A stretch of DNA of 64,000 bases from Ichthyophis bannanicus (lineage: Eukaryota > Chordata > Amphibia > Gymnophiona > Ichthyophiidae): NCBI GenBank assembly GCA_033557465.1, contig CM066045.1:130283596-130347595 (forward strand). The letters are read 5' to 3'. Of the stretch, positions 62,513 through 64,000 are shown piece after piece (position 1 is the stretch's first letter; the number at the start of each line of letters is the position of its first letter). The position numbers and the translations under genes are program-made. Below the pieces are notes generated by a model that ran no database searches, had not been told where the DNA came from, and saw only the letters and a list, made by a program, of their open reading frames with translations.

Positions 62513-64000
62513 TACATAGTAACATAGTAACATAGTAAGTGACGGCAGATAAAGACCAGCATGGTCCATCTAGTCTGCCCAGCAAGATGGCAAGAGTAGG
62601 TGCACCTGTCGCTCTGTGCAGGCCACCCCTCCCCATGTCTTTGTTTAGGGGTGAACCCACCACTCCATGTAGGACACCCCTATTTGTTGAGACGTTAGAT
62701 GGTTCAGAAGTTAGATGGTACCGTTTATTTTGTTTTTATCCTGTTGCTGTAAAGGGATCCACTGTGTTTGTCCCATGCTGTTTTGAATTCTGTCACCGTG
62801 TTTGCCCCCACCACCCTTTCAATGAAGAAACATTTCCTGACATTGCCTTTCAATTTACCACCTTGCAGCTTCATGTTATGCCCTCTAGTTTTACAGCTTC
62901 CCCGTCTTTGGAAGAGGTTTGTTTGTTCATCATTTCTCTTTAAGTATTTAAAGGTCTGAATCATATCTCCCCTGTCCCTCCTCTCCTCCAAAGTGTACAT
63001 ATTTAGGTCTTCAAGTCTCTTCTCATAAGGCTTCTGACGCAGGCTCCAAATCATTTTGGTCGCCTTTCTCTGAACAGTTTCTAGTCTTTTTACATCTTTT
63101 GCAAGATATGGCCTCCAAAACTGAACACAGTATTCCAAGTGAGGCCTCACCAGTGACTTGTACAGTGGCATAAGTACCTCTTCCTTTCTGCTGGTAATCC
63201 CTCTTTGTATGCAGCCCAACATCCTCCTGGCTTTTGCCACCACCTTGTTGCACTGTTTTGCCACCTTGAGATCATCAGAGATAATCACACCAAGGTCTTT
63301 CTTCTGAACCGTGCATACCAACCTCTCGCCCCCTATCGTGTACATTTCCCTTGGATTTCTGCTACCCAAGAGCATGACACTGCACTTTTTCGCATTAAAT
63401 CATAGTTGCCAAGCATTAGACCATTCTTCCAGCTTTTGTAGATCTTTCCTCATGTTATCCACTCCCTCGGGGGAGTCCACTCTGTTGCAAATTTTTGTGT
63501 CATCTGCAAAAAGACAGACCTTTCCATTCAGTCCTTCAGCAATATCACTCACAAATATATTGAACAGTGCCGGGCCCAGGACCAAACCCTGGGGGACCCC
63601 ACTAATCACCTTCCTCTCATCCGAGTGAGCTCCCTGTACCATCACCTTCTGTTGTCTGTCAGTCAACCAATTTCTAATCCAGTTTACCATCTTGGGACCC
63701 ATCCCCAAGCTACTGAGTTTATTGACAAGCCTCCTATGAGGAACAGTATCAAAGGCTTTGCTGAAATCCAGGTAGATGACATCCATTGCATGCCCCTGAT
63801 CTAGTTCCTTGGTCACCCAGTCAAAGAACTCAATCAGATTTGTTTGGCAAGACCGTTCTTCGGTAAAATCATGTTGCCTCGGATCTTGCAACCTGTTGGT
63901 TTTGAGAAAGTTCACTATTCGCTCTTTCAGGAGTGCCTCCATTACTTTTCCCGCCACCGAGGTAAGGCTCACGGGCCTGTAGTTTGACACTTCTTCCCTG
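62513..64000 (-). pseudogene. Family B LINE, best-preserved copy, runs off the window
   Basis: Antisense. The 3' end at 62513-62537 is a catagtaacatagtaac repeat. Frame 63400-63990 gives the [43 protein letters not shown] and the intact catalytic FADDTKICNRVD (about 63500). A TGA at about 63400 interrupts it, after which 62725-63375 continues with KKDLGVIISDD, RPHLEYCVQFW, LEERRDRGDM and SGSLYSNRIKTK. Only one stop is seen in about 1.3 kb. The element is a CR1/L2-group LINE distinct from the 4.8-kb CR1. Its 5' part lies beyond 64000. Confidence 0.9.

Noticed and set aside
1..64000. CRISPR arrays, bacterial operons or phage modules
   Set aside because: No regular direct repeats with unique spacers, and the content is plainly vertebrate transposable elements.

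Overview
The window is repeat-dense vertebrate nuclear DNA. I find no convincing host exon, tRNA gene, rRNA gene or CRISPR array, and almost everything recognisable is a transposable element. The mixture suggests a non-mammalian tetrapod, with amphibian (perhaps caecilian) or reptile as my guess. It comprises CR1 LINEs with an esterase-type ORF1, L2-clade LINE ends, tRNA-derived SINEs, mariner and hAT DNA transposons, long palindromic MITEs and a gammaretrovirus-like ERV. Species cannot be settled from sequence alone.

Layout. 1-1.75 kb: two antisense LINE fragments, one split by a SINE. 2.0-2.65 kb: a SINE interrupted by a MITE. 3.3-11.8 kb: a three-level nest, in which an old sense-strand LINE (family B) is split by a truncated relative and by a nearly complete antisense CR1 (4.80-9.59 kb). 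12-31 kb: L2-clade and CR1-like fragments, SINEs and palindromic MITEs separated by unassigned DNA. 31.14-42.5 kb: a decayed mariner split by a 10.1-kb provirus. 42.8-44.95 and 54.99-58.26 kb: two hAT-type non-autonomous elements, each with a perfect 8-bp target duplication and carrying a related cargo of near-400-bp palindrome, G-rich minisatellite and shared tail. 48.9-50.2 kb: an L2 fragment holding two SINEs in opposite orientation. 52.6-54.1 kb: a 5'-truncated CR1. 60.4-64 kb: further LINE copies, one running off the window.

The provirus (31582-41707) is the best-preserved unit. Its 672-bp LTRs differ at one position by eye, it has a 4-bp target duplication, a tRNA-Gly primer site, a splice donor and a polypurine tract. 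Gag and pol are both open and in the same frame, separated by one UAG codon, and an 8-nt spacer and an H-type pseudoknot can be drawn just after it. This is the gammaretroviral readthrough arrangement. Env is recognisable but lies in more than one frame, so this copy should not make a normal envelope protein.

The most unusual observations are the readthrough element, the env disulfide-motif spacing, the paired hAT elements with palindrome and minisatellite cargo, and the general abundance of fold-back structures. Boundaries of old repeats are approximate. Family names rest on recognised protein motifs, not database searches.
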